Shown here piece by piece: positions 24,288-32,444 of a DNA stretch of 37,956 bases. Location of the stretch: positions 1 to 37,956 of the forward strand of contig JBGSBR010000008.1 in the NCBI GenBank assembly GCA_041730495.1, written 5' to 3'. This DNA comes from JBGSBR01 sp041730495. GTDB taxonomy: Bacteria; Patescibacteriota; Microgenomatia; UBA1406; GWC2-37-13. Numbering within the stretch: the first letter of the stretch is position 1; each line of letters begins with the position of its first letter. Under the pieces are notes generated by a model. It saw only the letters and a list, made by a program, of their open reading frames with translations, had not been told where the DNA came from and did not search any database. The position numbers and the translations under genes were made by a program.

Positions 24288-24293
24288 ATTATA
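24288..24293 (-). promoter_or_regulatory. Acetyltransferase -10 box, leaderless type
   Basis: Minus-strand TATAAT ends 6 nt before the ATG at 24281. The overlapping plus-strand TATACT (24290-24295) is placed 10 nt before the rnhB ATG, so the two divergent genes may share this short region. No strong -35 is seen. Confidence 0.45.
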
Positions 24294-24305
24294 CTAAAAG
24301 AGCAC

Positions 24306-24992
24306 ATGAATACTTTGCAACCCAAAACAAAAAAACGTAAAACTTCTCAAGCTACGTTTGAGTATGAAAAGCCATGGTGGGATCAAAACACCTGGGTAAT
24401 CGGTGTCGATGAAGTGGGTCGTGGACCGCTTGCTGGTCCAGTGACTGTCGGCGGTGTTTGTTTTCCGTTAATGACAGAGTCTCCGATATTAACCACTATT
24501 GAATCACTTGGGATTGATGATTCCAAGAAGCTTGATCATGAAAAACGAGCAGTGCTAGCTCAACAGATCAAGACATATACTCCATATCATGCAGTAGCAC
24601 ACACAGATGTCGAATACATCAATCAACATGGTATCGTGGCTGCTTTATCCTCAGCTGTAACACAAGTAGTCAGACAGATTTGTAGTTTACTCAGTCAGGA
24701 TAGGCCGTATATTTTGCTTATTGACGGATACAAATTAGACCAATTACCATATGAGATGCAAGATAAACAATACAACATTATCAAAGGTGATCAGCTGAGT
24801 ATCTCTATCGCTGCGGCATCAATCATTGCTAAGGTCGATCGAGATCAACTTATGGAAGATAAATCGCAAGAATATCCAGCATATCAGTGGCAACAAAACA
24901 AAGGCTACGGTACTGCTATACATTTACAAGCGATTCGTGAGCATGGTGTTTCTCCGTATCACAGATTACAATATGTCCGCAAATACCTTTAA
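24306..24992 (+). CDS. rnhB: Ribonuclease HII
   Basis: Endonuclease that cuts RNA in RNA-DNA hybrids and starts removal of misincorporated ribonucleotides. At 228 aa from the ATG at 24306; an upstream in-frame TTG at 24273 lies inside the divergent gene and is unlikely. Signature GVDEVGRGPLAGPVTVGG carries the catalytic Asp-Glu. IDDSKKLD, LLIDGYKLD and KGDQLSISIAAASIIAKVDRD supply the other acidic residues and family blocks. The end, NKGYGTAIHLQAI ... GVSPYHR, is also typical. A basic, Lys-rich 20-residue tail precedes the catalytic core. The LCP gene follows after 8 bp, so they are probably co-transcribed. Confidence 0.97.
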   Translation: MNTLQPKTKKRKTSQATFEYEKPWWDQNTWVIGVDEVGRGPLAGPVTVGGVCFPLMTESPILTTIESLGIDDSKKLDHEKRAVLAQQIKTYTPYHAVAHTDVEYINQHGIVAALSSAVTQVVRQICSLLSQDRPYILLIDGYKLDQLPYEMQDKQYNIIKGDQLSISIAAASIIAKVDRDQLMEDKSQEYPAYQWQQNKGYGTAIHLQAIREHGVSPYHRLQYVRKYL

Positions 24993-25000
24993 TATCGCTC

Positions 25001-26185
25001 ATGAATAACCTAACCCGCCGCCAACGCATTGAGACACGTAAAAAGTTTTTTGTGTATGGTTCTATTATCGCTGGACTTGTGATCTTAGTTCTTGCGGGAA
25101 GTTTCTTACTTCGCTTATTTGGATTTTATAAAACAATCCAAACAGATCCCGGTACCAAACCAGTCATCACCAAAGAAAAAGATTCTTACAACTTTTTGTT
25201 GCTTGGATATGGTGGCGGCAATCATGAAGGGACATTTCTTACCGATACATTGATAATCGCCAACGTAAATCTTAAAACCAAAAAGGTCCTCATGATTTCG
25301 GTCCCTCGTGATATCTGGGTTAAAGTACCCACAAGCGACAAAGAAGAAGTTTTCTATAGCAAGATCAACTCTGTGTATCAGATGGGATTATTTCCAGAAA
25401 ACTACCCCGGAGTCGATGGTAATCTAATCACAGATGACAATGCATCTGGTCTGATCAAAAAAGTAGCTGAAAACATCACTGGTCTTCCGATAGATGCCTT
25501 TCTCGCTGTTGATTTTGAAGGATTTATGAAAGCAATCGATACTTTGGGCGGGATCGAAGTTGATGTTCAGAGATCTTTTACAGATTATGAGTACCCAGTC
25601 GAAGGCAAAGAAAATGATCTCTGTGGTAAAACAGAAGAAGACCTGCCAGAACTTGAAAAAATTGCTACCGAGTCACCAGTGCTTGCGTTCCCTTGTCGCT
25701 ATGAAACACTTGAGTTTAGCAAAGGAATGACAGAGATGGACGGCTCAACTGCTCTTAAGTTCGCACGCTCACGCCATTCACTCGAAGATGGTGGAGATTT
25801 CAATCGTGCACAACGTCAACAGCTGGTGATCGAAGGTGCCAAACAAAAAGTCTTACGCGTGGATTTCTTACCTAAGATTATCCCCTTACTTGATCAGCTC
25901 GAAGAGCATATCGTGACTGATCTTCCACTGGGAGATCTCAACAAATTATTGCTTGAAGCACGCAATGCCAATAGCTATAGCACGCAGACACTCGTGCTAT
26001 CTGAAAACAACTTCCTCACCAGTGATCGCTCCGACGACGGTCAATATATTATTGTCCCCAATGCCGGCAGAAATGACTGGTCTGAAGTCAAGAAAGAGGT
26101 TGACAATATCATCAAAGGCATCACCCCAACACCAACGAGAAATCCTAAACTTACACCGAAAGTTTCACCGAAAACAAATAGATAA
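25001..26185 (+). CDS. LytR-CpsA-Psr (LCP) family glycopolymer ligase
   Basis: LCP enzymes attach undecaprenyl-linked glycopolymers to peptidoglycan outside the membrane. 394 aa: basic N-terminus (RRQRIETRKK), TM anchor at about 17-38, LCP domain at about 60-290. Family motifs: FLLLGYGG, TLIIANVNLKTKKVLMISVPRDIWVKVP with the conserved Arg and Asp, SKINSVYQMG, and ALKFARSRH ... GDFNRAQRQQ. An insertion with two Cys (DLCGKTEEDL and FPCRYETLEF) falls within the domain and could form a disulfide. A Pro/Thr-rich tail (TPTPTRNPKLTPKVSPKT) ends the protein. It lies 8 bp after rnhB. Confidence 0.95.
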   Translation: MNNLTRRQRIETRKKFFVYGSIIAGLVILVLAGSFLLRLFGFYKTIQTDPGTKPVITKEKDSYNFLLLGYGGGNHEGTFLTDTLIIANVNLKTKKVLMISVPRDIWVKVPTSDKEEVFYSKINSVYQMGLFPENYPGVDGNLITDDNASGLIKKVAENITGLPIDAFLAVDFEGFMKAIDTLGGIEVDVQRSFTDYEYPVEGKENDLCGKTEEDLPELEKIATESPVLAFPCRYETLEFSKGMTEMDGSTALKFARSRHSLEDGGDFNRAQRQQLVIEGAKQKVLRVDFLPKIIPLLDQLEEHIVTDLPLGDLNKLLLEARNANSYSTQTLVLSENNFLTSDRSDDGQYIIVPNAGRNDWSEVKKEVDNIIKGITPTPTRNPKLTPKVSPKTNR

Positions 26186-26195
26186 CTTATCTGCT

Positions 26196-26219
26196 GCAAT
26201 AGGTGTGAGAACTATTTGC
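26196..26219 (+). other. Small hairpin after the LCP gene
   Basis: GCAATAG (26196-26202) can pair with CTATTTGC (26212-26219) with one bulged base around GTGTGAGAA. The 5' half ATAGGTGT equals the start of the three-copy structured element, and GAGAACTAT loosely recalls its end. It may be a deletion remnant of that element or an ordinary hairpin; the match is too short to tell. It overlaps the -35 of the next gene. Confidence 0.35.
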
Positions 26220-26244
26220 ATGTCATTACAATTGGTATTACAAT
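26216..26244 (+). promoter_or_regulatory. Promoter of the LPVAG-protein gene, leaderless type
   Basis: -35 TTGCAT (26216-26221), a 17-bp spacer and -10 TACAAT (26239-26244) are followed by 7 nt before the ATG at 26252. This fixes the start codon in preference to the upstream in-frame TTG at 26216, which lies in the -35 itself. Confidence 0.6.
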
Positions 26245-26251
26245 AAAATTC

Positions 26252-26752
26252 ATGAAGAATGCGAAAACAATCTTACTCCTTTTAATCATCACTCTCCTTA
26301 TCGGAAGTATGATGTTTTTGGTTTACCTGATCCAAAATGGTGATGACCCTATCGCACTCTTAAATAGCCGCGCATCAGAAGAAGCCAATGTCAGTGACCT
26401 AATTCCTACACCGACCACCAATCCCAACGAACCAGATGCGCCTTTGGTCACACTTACACCGACACCGACAATAATCTTCGAAAGCACCAGCCCCACACCC
26501 GGACCATCTGGTAGCGTCAGTGGAACCCCAACACCAAGCACAGCGACGACTACTACACCCACGAGAACTGTTACCCCTACTCTGAGACCTAGTGCCACGC
26601 TTACACCCTCACCTACTGCTACCATAGTGGCACAAACAAGTGTGAGCCCGACTGTTATTACACAATTACCAGTAGCTGGTGTCGGTGAAGATTTCACGAA
26701 ATTCTTACTTGGTGGCGGAAGTATACTGATCTTACTCGCACTCTTCTTATAA
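26252..26752 (+). CDS. Thr/Pro-rich surface protein, candidate sortase substrate
   Basis: 166 aa from the ATG at 26252. A signal anchor or signal peptide lies at about residues 5-27 (KTILLLLIITLLIGSMMFLV). The middle, about 45-135, is Thr/Pro/Ser-rich low complexity with repeated PTPT-like steps and is probably extended and outside the cell. The end reads QLPVAGVGEDF followed by a hydrophobic stretch (FLLGGGSILILLALFL), which resembles an LPxTG-type sorting signal with LPVAG as the motif. The usual basic residues at the extreme C-terminus are missing. It could be a wall-linked stalk processed by the sortase at 17807-18553; no globular domain is present. It is tail-to-tail with tpiA, 1 bp apart. 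Confidence 0.75.
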   Translation: MKNAKTILLLLIITLLIGSMMFLVYLIQNGDDPIALLNSRASEEANVSDLIPTPTTNPNEPDAPLVTLTPTPTIIFESTSPTPGPSGSVSGTPTPSTATTTTPTRTVTPTLRPSATLTPSPTATIVAQTSVSPTVITQLPVAGVGEDFTKFLLGGGSILILLALFL

Positions 26753-26753
26753 A

Positions 26754-27431
26754 TTAAAGTAGTTGTTTTGCTAGCTCGTAGAATGTTTCTGCTTTGGTAG
26801 ATGCTGAGCCCACTAAGAAACCATCGATCTCTCCCGAATTCAGATACATTTTTGCATTCGCTGCGTCGACACTACCACCATAGATAAAGGCAGCTTCAGT
26901 GGGAAGTGTCAGTTGTTTTTTCATTTCCAATACACTTGCTAGATCAGCATTTTGGCCACTACCAATCGCAGCTACGGGTTCATACGCAATCAACTTAACG
27001 TGCTCATGCAATGTATCTTCGGCTCCACGGATACACAGTAACGGATGCAGATATTGTTCATACGAACGCTTGAGTTCTTCGGCAATCATCTCTTCTGTTT
27101 CACCATTGTAGTTACGTCTTTCACTATGACCGATGATTACATACTGCACGAAATGCTTCAGCATCTCAGCTGTCACTTCACCGGTATATTTACCTGCTGC
27201 TTTCGGAGAAACTGATTGTGCACCCATTGCAGCTTGTGGCAAAGATTTAATAGCATCTTTCACATGATGCAGATACGGATACGGTGGACAGATGACAAGT
27301 TTTATCGCTTCAGAGTGTATGGCATTTAAGAGAGCGCCGTCGTTATTGACGAGGGTGGTGAATGTAGTCAGCCATTCAGTTATCTGTGATGAGTTTAGTT
27401 CTGCTTTCCAGTTAGCGATGAGATATTTCAT
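26754..27431 (-). CDS. tpiA: Triosephosphate isomerase
   Basis: Interconverts dihydroxyacetone phosphate and glyceraldehyde 3-phosphate in glycolysis. 225 aa from the ATG at 27431; the frame stays open to 27473, but MKYLIANWKAEL is the natural start. The substrate-binding Lys is in NWKAEL, catalytic His in YVIIGHSERR, catalytic Glu in AYEPVAAIGSG (AYEPVWAIGTG in most), and the phosphate-binding end is IYGGSVDAANA ... GFLVGSAS. It is a little shorter than the usual 250 aa. A minus-strand TATAAT at 27461-27466 gives a leader of about 22 nt. No other glycolytic gene is in the window. Confidence 0.97.
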   Translation of the reverse strand: MKYLIANWKAELNSSQITEWLTTFTTLVNNDGALLNAIHSEAIKLVICPPYPYLHHVKDAIKSLPQAAMGAQSVSPKAAGKYTGEVTAEMLKHFVQYVIIGHSERRNYNGETEEMIAEELKRSYEQYLHPLLCIRGAEDTLHEHVKLIAYEPVAAIGSGQNADLASVLEMKKQLTLPTEAAFIYGGSVDAANAKMYLNSGEIDGFLVGSASTKAETFYELAKQLL

Positions 27432-27460
27432 GTTAGAATGAAAACTTAAATCTGTCTGCA

Positions 27461-27467
27461 TTATAGA
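27461..27467. promoter_or_regulatory. Overlapping divergent -10 boxes of tpiA and the helicase gene
   Basis: The bases TTATAGA read as TATAAT on the minus strand when taken with the preceding A, and as TATAGA on the plus strand 8 nt before the helicase ATG (27476). The plus-strand -35 (TGAAAA at 27439-27444, 17-bp spacing) is weak. Polymerases at the two promoters would compete. Confidence 0.4.
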
Positions 27468-27475
27468 CCACATGT

Positions 27476-29278
27476 ATGGATGTTTTCAAATCATTAAACC
27501 CTAAACAACAAGAAGCAGTACGCGCGGTCGTTGGTCCCAGTGTCATCTTGGCAGGTGCTGGATCTGGTAAAACACGCGTCCTAGTGCACAAAGTGCTTCA
27601 TCTCGTGAAAGATAACAACGTCAATCCTGGTGCAATTGTGATGATCACATTTACCAACAAAGCCGCCAAAGAGATGAAAGAACGCATCCAAAAAGTAGTC
27701 CCTCTCAAAGAACCGATGGGTTATGTCGGCACCTTTCACTCTTTCTGTGCAAAGATCCTCCGTATCGATGGTGAATCAATCGGTCTCGATCGCAACTATA
27801 CGATCTACGATGACGATGATCAGACATCACTCTTGAAAGATATTTTGAAAAAAATGAATGTCGAAAAGACTGCACCGTCATACTTTCTCTATCGCATCTC
27901 CGAAGCCAAGAATCAGCTGATTACTCCGGAAAAATATATGGAGTTTTTCTCACATTACAAAGCTGCAGTCGCAGCTGAAGTCTACTATAAATATCAAAAA
28001 GCACTCGAGAAAAATAACGCAGTCGATTTCGATGATTTACTCATGAAGACAGTACAACTGCTACGTAAGAATCCAGATGTGCTTAACAAATATCACAATC
28101 GTTATCGTTACTTTCTCGTTGATGAGTTTCAAGATACCAACGTAGCTCAGTATGCATTGACTCAGATACTCAGTCAGAAAGATCAAAATATCACTGTGGT
28201 CGGGGACTTTTCCCAAAGTATCTACTCATGGCGTGGTGCAGATATACGCAACTTAGAAAAATTCTCAGTTGATTTCCCAGGATCTCAACTAATCGAGCTT
28301 GAACAGAATTACAGATCAACACAGAGTATCTTGGACTTTGCGTTTAGTGTTATTTCTCAAAATCAAACCCATCCGATCCTCAAACTATTTACTAAAAATA
28401 ATCTCGGCAAAGACATCACGTTTTATGAAGCTGAAAACGAAGAACATGAATCACTGTATGTCTGTCGTACAATCGAAAAATTGCATACCGATACTGACTA
28501 TAGCAATATGGCTGTGCTGTATCGCACCAACGCTCAATCGCGTGTGATCGAAGAATCATTTCTCCATCTTGGTATACCGTATGTGTTAATCGGTGGACAA
28601 CGCTTCTATGCACGTAAGGAAATCAAAGACATTTTGTCATATCTTAGATTGTTGATCCAACCAGAAGATACTGTCGCACTTGATCGTGTGAAGAAAATCG
28701 GTAAACGTCGCTTTGAAGCCTTCCGTAGTTTGTATTCAGAGATGCAAGGACAGATCGATACTATGTCCACGATTGATTTGATCGAAATGTTATTACAACG
28801 CACCGGGTACCTAGACCTCTTTGATGCAGATGTACCTGAAGAATATGCCAGACTTGAAAACATCCGAGAGTTGAAATCTGTGGCTATCACGCACAACAAC
28901 TTAGTCGCATTTTTAGAGCAAATTTCACTGGTTGAGTCAGAGTATTTCAAAGGTGAAAAAGTTAATGGTGAAAGCAACGGTGTCAAACTAATGACGCTGC
29001 ATCAGGCCAAGGGTCTTGAGTTTGATTATGTTTTCATCGTCGGACTTGAAGAAGGAATACTGCCCCACTCACGCTCTGTAGATGACCTGAACCAACTCGA
29101 AGAAGAACGTCGACTCTTTTATGTCGGTATCACCAGAGCACGCAAGGAACTGTTTATCACAAATGCACGTAGACGCTTTATCTTCGGCCGCCGCAATGAT
29201 GCTTTGAGATCACGCTTTATCCATCAAGAAGATGAGATCATTGTCGAAGAGTACGAAACCAATGATGATTGGTGGTAA
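27476..29278 (+). CDS. UvrD/PcrA/Rep-type superfamily 1 helicase
   Basis: ATP-dependent 3'-5' DNA helicase for repair or replication-conflict resolution. 600 aa, shorter than the usual 660-720 because the tail after motif VI is brief. Motifs in order: Q-motif LNPKQQEAV, Walker A AGAGSGKT (26-33), Ia FTNKAAKEMKERI, GTFHSFCAKILR, Walker B LVDEFQDTN, III VGDFSQSIYSWRGAD (DFS where most have DDD), IV EQNYRST, V LMTLHQAKGLEFDYVF, VI RRLFYVGITRARKELF. The C-terminal Tudor-like extension of UvrD is missing, so UvrD, PcrA and Rep cannot be told apart. Confidence 0.95.
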   Translation: MDVFKSLNPKQQEAVRAVVGPSVILAGAGSGKTRVLVHKVLHLVKDNNVNPGAIVMITFTNKAAKEMKERIQKVVPLKEPMGYVGTFHSFCAKILRIDGESIGLDRNYTIYDDDDQTSLLKDILKKMNVEKTAPSYFLYRISEAKNQLITPEKYMEFFSHYKAAVAAEVYYKYQKALEKNNAVDFDDLLMKTVQLLRKNPDVLNKYHNRYRYFLVDEFQDTNVAQYALTQILSQKDQNITVVGDFSQSIYSWRGADIRNLEKFSVDFPGSQLIELEQNYRSTQSILDFAFSVISQNQTHPILKLFTKNNLGKDITFYEAENEEHESLYVCRTIEKLHTDTDYSNMAVLYRTNAQSRVIEESFLHLGIPYVLIGGQRFYARKEIKDILSYLRLLIQPEDTVALDRVKKIGKRRFEAFRSLYSEMQGQIDTMSTIDLIEMLLQRTGYLDLFDADVPEEYARLENIRELKSVAITHNNLVAFLEQISLVESEYFKGEKVNGESNGVKLMTLHQAKGLEFDYVFIVGLEEGILPHSRSVDDLNQLEEERRLFYVGITRARKELFITNARRRFIFGRRNDALRSRFIHQEDEIIVEEYETNDDWW

Positions 29279-29285
29279 GTCATGA

Positions 29286-29291
29286 TAAAAT
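29286..29291 (+). promoter_or_regulatory. Cyclophilin-gene -10 box, leaderless type
   Basis: TAAAAT ends 6 nt before the ATG at 29298 and lies just past the helicase stop. No clear -35 is seen, and read-through from the helicase gene is also possible. Confidence 0.35.
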
Positions 29292-29297
29292 AGATTT

Positions 29298-29951
29298 ATG
29301 AATAAAACAGTAATCGCTATTATCGCCATTCTTATCATTGCATTAATCGTTTTATTAAATCAATCTATGAAAAAACCAACCAAGGAAACAAAAAAACAAA
29401 CTTCTCCTTCTCCATCAGCTGCAGCACCTGCTACAGCAAAACAGATGGAAAAACCAGCTATGCTGATAGATGAAGCAAAATCATATACAGCCACATTGCA
29501 AACATCAGCTGGCGATATTACCGTCAAACTAAATGCAGATAAAACACCAATCACGGTCAATAACTTTGTGTACTTAGCTCGTAATAATTTCTATGACAAT
29601 ACTATCTTTCATCGTGTAATCGAAGGATTCATGATCCAAGGCGGCGACCCAGAAGGTACTGGCCGAGGCGGACCTGGATACAGATTTGAAGATGAAGATT
29701 TCGAAGGTGAATACAAAAGAGGCATCATCGCTATGGCAAACGCTGGTCCAGATACCAATGGTAGTCAGTTCTTCATCATGCATGCAGATGCTGGACTCCC
29801 ACCCAACTATGTCATTTTCGGTGAAGTGACAGAAGGCTTAGATGTTGTCGATGAGATAGCTACAGCTCCTGTCGATATGAATGCCATGGGTGAAGAATCT
29901 ACACCTGTCAATCCAGTGACTGTCGAAAAAGTCACTATCATCGAAGAGTAA
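29298..29951 (+). CDS. Membrane-anchored cyclophilin-type peptidyl-prolyl isomerase
   Basis: Catalyses cis-trans isomerisation of proline peptide bonds, here probably on exported proteins. 217 aa: signal anchor at about residues 3-22 (VIAIIAILIIALIVLLN), a Lys/Ser/Pro/Ala-rich linker to about 55, and the cyclophilin domain at about 62-216. Active-site blocks: NNFYDNTIFHRVIEGFMIQGGDP (with the catalytic Arg of FHRV), GRGGPGYRFEDE, and NGSQFFIMHADAG. There is no lipobox, so it is held by the helix. A copy of the structured repeat follows its stop. Confidence 0.96.
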   Translation: MNKTVIAIIAILIIALIVLLNQSMKKPTKETKKQTSPSPSAAAPATAKQMEKPAMLIDEAKSYTATLQTSAGDITVKLNADKTPITVNNFVYLARNNFYDNTIFHRVIEGFMIQGGDPEGTGRGGPGYRFEDEDFEGEYKRGIIAMANAGPDTNGSQFFIMHADAGLPPNYVIFGEVTEGLDVVDEIATAPVDMNAMGEESTPVNPVTVEKVTIIEE

Positions 29952-29973
29952 ATCATCACTGCTAAACTAAATC

Positions 29974-30065
29974 TGTAATAGGTGGCACGAGATAAGGGAA
30001 CCCAACAGCGCGCAGTTGTTAAACGAGCACTGATGGGAAGATATTGAGTGACAGAATCTATTACA
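29974..30065 (+). repeat. Structured convergent-junction element, copy B (diverged)
   Basis: The outer stem TGTAATAG (29974-29981) pairs perfectly with CTATTACA (30058-30065). Inside, conserved blocks shared with copies A and C are ATAGGTG, AAGGGA, AGCGCGCA, GAGCACT and GTGACAGAATCTAT/CTGACAGAATCTAT. The inner helix is CAC with GTG, where A and C have CAG with CTG, a paired change. The third helix is CCCA with TGGG, where A and C have CGTA with TACG, again paired changes. An additional local hairpin, CAAC/GTTG, places AGCGCGCA in its loop. It lies between the stops of the cyclophilin and GlmU-like genes and fills most of that 169-bp gap. Confidence 0.8.
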
Positions 30066-30120
30066 TATCTTCATAACCTGAACGAAAGAGCAGATATACA
30101 TGAAGAAAACCTTTCGTCGT

Positions 30121-31359
30121 TTATTTACTATTTTTTACCGTTTCATCAGCAGTTACAGGTGAGAATACTGTAGTTTGTGGGAAGATCTTCGACCGCGCTC
30201 CAATTGCAATCCCCGGCATCACCGAACAATTGACTCCAAAGAATACCCCATTGGCCACCACAGCTCCAAGTTTGGCACGTGTAGTTTGCAATGACGTATC
30301 ATGTCGTTTGAAGATAACTGGTTTATTATCGAGTCTAAAGTTGGCAAATGTTGTCCCCCAACTTGGATTAATATCAGATTCGAAGATTGTGTCACCTAGG
30401 AAGTTGTGATGCAACATACTACGTGGACCGACATAGCTTCGAGCTACTTCACTCCCAAATCCGATCACAGATCCTTCTTCGATCATTGATTGACGCACCA
30501 AACTATGATTTCCTACTTTTACATTTTTCCCAATGTACGCTGGTCCTTTGATGATCGCACCGGCATCAATGTGTGCGTACTCATCGATAAAGACATTGCC
30601 TTCGATGATCGCATGTGGTGAAACATACGCAGTAGTTGCTCGATGTGATTTCACTCGGTTTTGCAAAAAGATATCCATCACATCCAACACGTGATATGCA
30701 TATTTCAGTTTCTGCCAGTAATCTTGATATGTCAGACAGCGAACTTCTTTTTCTTGCATGAAACGATTCAAGGCTTGCTCGTAGTGATCATCTTTGAGCG
30801 ATGAAGCTGCTCTTAGATATGGGAAGAACTCTGTTGGATCTGAGTAATAATGAAAAACAAGATTCAATAATTTACTGGGCTCAGTACCAGGTTCAGGTTT
30901 TTCCACGATACCGATAGCTTTATTGCCTTCGACTTTCACATATCCGCCTGGGAAATAGCTATCTATCTCTTTAGCGACTACAAAAGAATACACGTCTAAA
31001 CTCAGTTGATACATCTGCTTGAAAAAAGTTGGATTAATCATGTCGACTGCATTCATCACAAGGATCGGTCGGCCTTTAATCTTAGATTCTATCTTGAGTA
31101 GTGCATCAGCCATACCAAGCGGCTCATCTTGGATATGAGTTTCGATGGTTATGTTAAAAGGTTGATATGATTCCAGCCATTGTTCATTTTCATGATTTGT
31201 GACGATAAGTACTTCATGAAAGCCACTTTGTTCGATCGTTTCGATCATATGTTGAAGCACTGGCTTACCACAAAAAGGCACAAGTGTTTTATTGACGATA
31301 AGTGGAGCAAAATTTTTGCCGACCCCGCCTGCAAGTAAGATTACCAGTGGTTTTCCCAT
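30121..31359 (-). CDS. GlmU-like sugar-1-phosphate nucleotidylyltransferase with LbH domain
   Basis: 412 aa. Residues of about 3-235 form a nucleotidyltransferase fold (PLVILLAGGVGKNFAPL, FCGKPVLQHMIE, GKPVLQHM region, VEKPEPGTEPSKL). Residues of about 245-405 form a left-handed beta-helix (SPHAIIEGNVFIDEYAHIDAGAII, VGNHSLVRQSMIEEGSVIGFGSEVARS). This architecture fits GlmU or archaeal-type bifunctional enzymes making UDP-GlcNAc or a related nucleotide sugar, and PG synthesis here needs UDP-GlcNAc. The signature GxGTRLxPL reads GVGKNFAPL: the usual Arg is Asn (residue 16). So the uridylyl-transfer half may be altered, and the exact substrate is uncertain. Confidence 0.85.
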   Translation of the reverse strand: MGKPLVILLAGGVGKNFAPLIVNKTLVPFCGKPVLQHMIETIEQSGFHEVLIVTNHENEQWLESYQPFNITIETHIQDEPLGMADALLKIESKIKGRPILVMNAVDMINPTFFKQMYQLSLDVYSFVVAKEIDSYFPGGYVKVEGNKAIGIVEKPEPGTEPSKLLNLVFHYYSDPTEFFPYLRAASSLKDDHYEQALNRFMQEKEVRCLTYQDYWQKLKYAYHVLDVMDIFLQNRVKSHRATTAYVSPHAIIEGNVFIDEYAHIDAGAIIKGPAYIGKNVKVGNHSLVRQSMIEEGSVIGFGSEVARSYVGPRSMLHHNFLGDTIFESDINPSWGTTFANFRLDNKPVIFKRHDTSLQTTRAKLGAVVANGVFFGVNCSVMPGIAIGARSKIFPQTTVFSPVTADETVKNSK

Positions 31360-31413
31360 ATATTTGTATTATTGTAACATGAAAGCTGGTTCATATAGTA
31401 CATCTGTTACAGT

Positions 31414-31467
31414 TTGTGATTATAGGATAACAGAGGTATAATAAATTACTTATTAAGCTATAAAGGA
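31414..31467 (+). promoter_or_regulatory. yvcK promoter and Shine-Dalgarno site
   Basis: -35 TTGTGA (31414-31419), a 17-bp spacer and -10 TATAAT (31437-31442). About 24 nt of leader precede the ATG (31473), containing AAAGGA (31462-31467) 5 nt before it. This is the clearest conventional promoter plus ribosome-binding site in the window and probably drives yvcK-dgkA-mraY. Confidence 0.7.
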
Positions 31468-31472
31468 TACTT

Positions 31473-32444
31473 ATGAAGCGTATTACAGTACTTGGCGGTG
31501 GGACTGGCACATATGTCGTCTTATCCGGACTCAAAAAATATCCCCTCGAACTTGCAGCTATTGTCTCCATGATGGATTCAGGCGGCTCTACAGGACGACT
31601 TCGTGATCAGCTTGGCGTACTTCCACCTGGAGATCTCCGACAATGTCTAGTCGCACTTTCAGAGGCACCTGAGCTTTGGCGTCAGCTGTTTTTATATCGC
31701 TTTGACTCCGGAGACCTCAAAGGTCATAACTTCGGTAATATCTTCCTCTCAACACTCGAAAAAATCAGTGGTGACTATAAAAAAGTTCTCGAAACTGCAG
31801 AATATGTACTGCAAACCAAAGGAAAAGTAATACCAGTAACTCTTGAAAAAACTAATTTATGCGTGCGATATGAAAACGGTAAAGTACTTATCGGTGAAGG
31901 GACAATCGACGAAGATAATGCAGAAAAATCTCGTGTCGAAGAAGCCTACCTGGATCCTAAAGTAAGTGTGAACCCTGATGCTACAGAGCGCATCATGAAC
32001 TCAGACTATATCGTCATTGGTCCAGGAGATATCTATACAAGCATTGTTCCAGTCTTACTTACAACTGGTATCAAAGAAGCTTTGATGAAGACATCTGCAA
32101 AGATCATTTTTATCATGAATCTGATGACTAAGTCTGGTCAAACATATCAATATAATGCACATCATATGCTCGAAGACATGAAAAGATACATCGGTCGTGA
32201 GCCAGATACAATCATCATGCATAAAGGTGACATCGCACAACCAATCCTCGATCGATATGCATCACATGAAGAAGAACCAATCATGAATGACCTGACAGCT
32301 TCGTCATACCATGGTACTATAATAGAAGAGAATCTGATCCAAGCAGTAGCTATAGAAAAAACTAAAGGTGACGATCTAACCCGAAGTGTATTACGCCATG
32401 ATACAGATAAACTCTGTACATTGCTCTCAAGTATCCTTGTATGA
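31473..32444 (+). CDS. yvcK: YvcK/GlmR-family envelope regulator (CofD-like)
   Basis: 323-aa protein of the CofD-like fold. In Bacillus, YvcK/GlmR binds UDP-GlcNAc and supports carbon flow to the cell wall and correct PBP1 placement. The nucleotide-binding start is VLGGGTGTYVVLSGLKKYP (residues 6-24). The family block SMMDSGGSTGRLRDQLGVLPPGDLRQCLVAL follows, then FGNIFLSTLEKI and IVIGPGDIYTSIVPVLL. It is the first gene of an operon with dgkA (4-bp ATGA overlap) and mraY, which fits a role in lipid-linked wall precursor supply. Confidence 0.94.
   Translation: MKRITVLGGGTGTYVVLSGLKKYPLELAAIVSMMDSGGSTGRLRDQLGVLPPGDLRQCLVALSEAPELWRQLFLYRFDSGDLKGHNFGNIFLSTLEKISGDYKKVLETAEYVLQTKGKVIPVTLEKTNLCVRYENGKVLIGEGTIDEDNAEKSRVEEAYLDPKVSVNPDATERIMNSDYIVIGPGDIYTSIVPVLLTTGIKEALMKTSAKIIFIMNLMTKSGQTYQYNAHHMLEDMKRYIGREPDTIIMHKGDIAQPILDRYASHEEEPIMNDLTASSYHGTIIEENLIQAVAIEKTKGDDLTRSVLRHDTDKLCTLLSSILV

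Noticed and set aside
26323..26697. 124-codon Val/Gly-rich minus-strand frame
   Set aside because: It is the complement of the Thr/Pro-rich linker of the LPVAG protein and has no promoter or family match.
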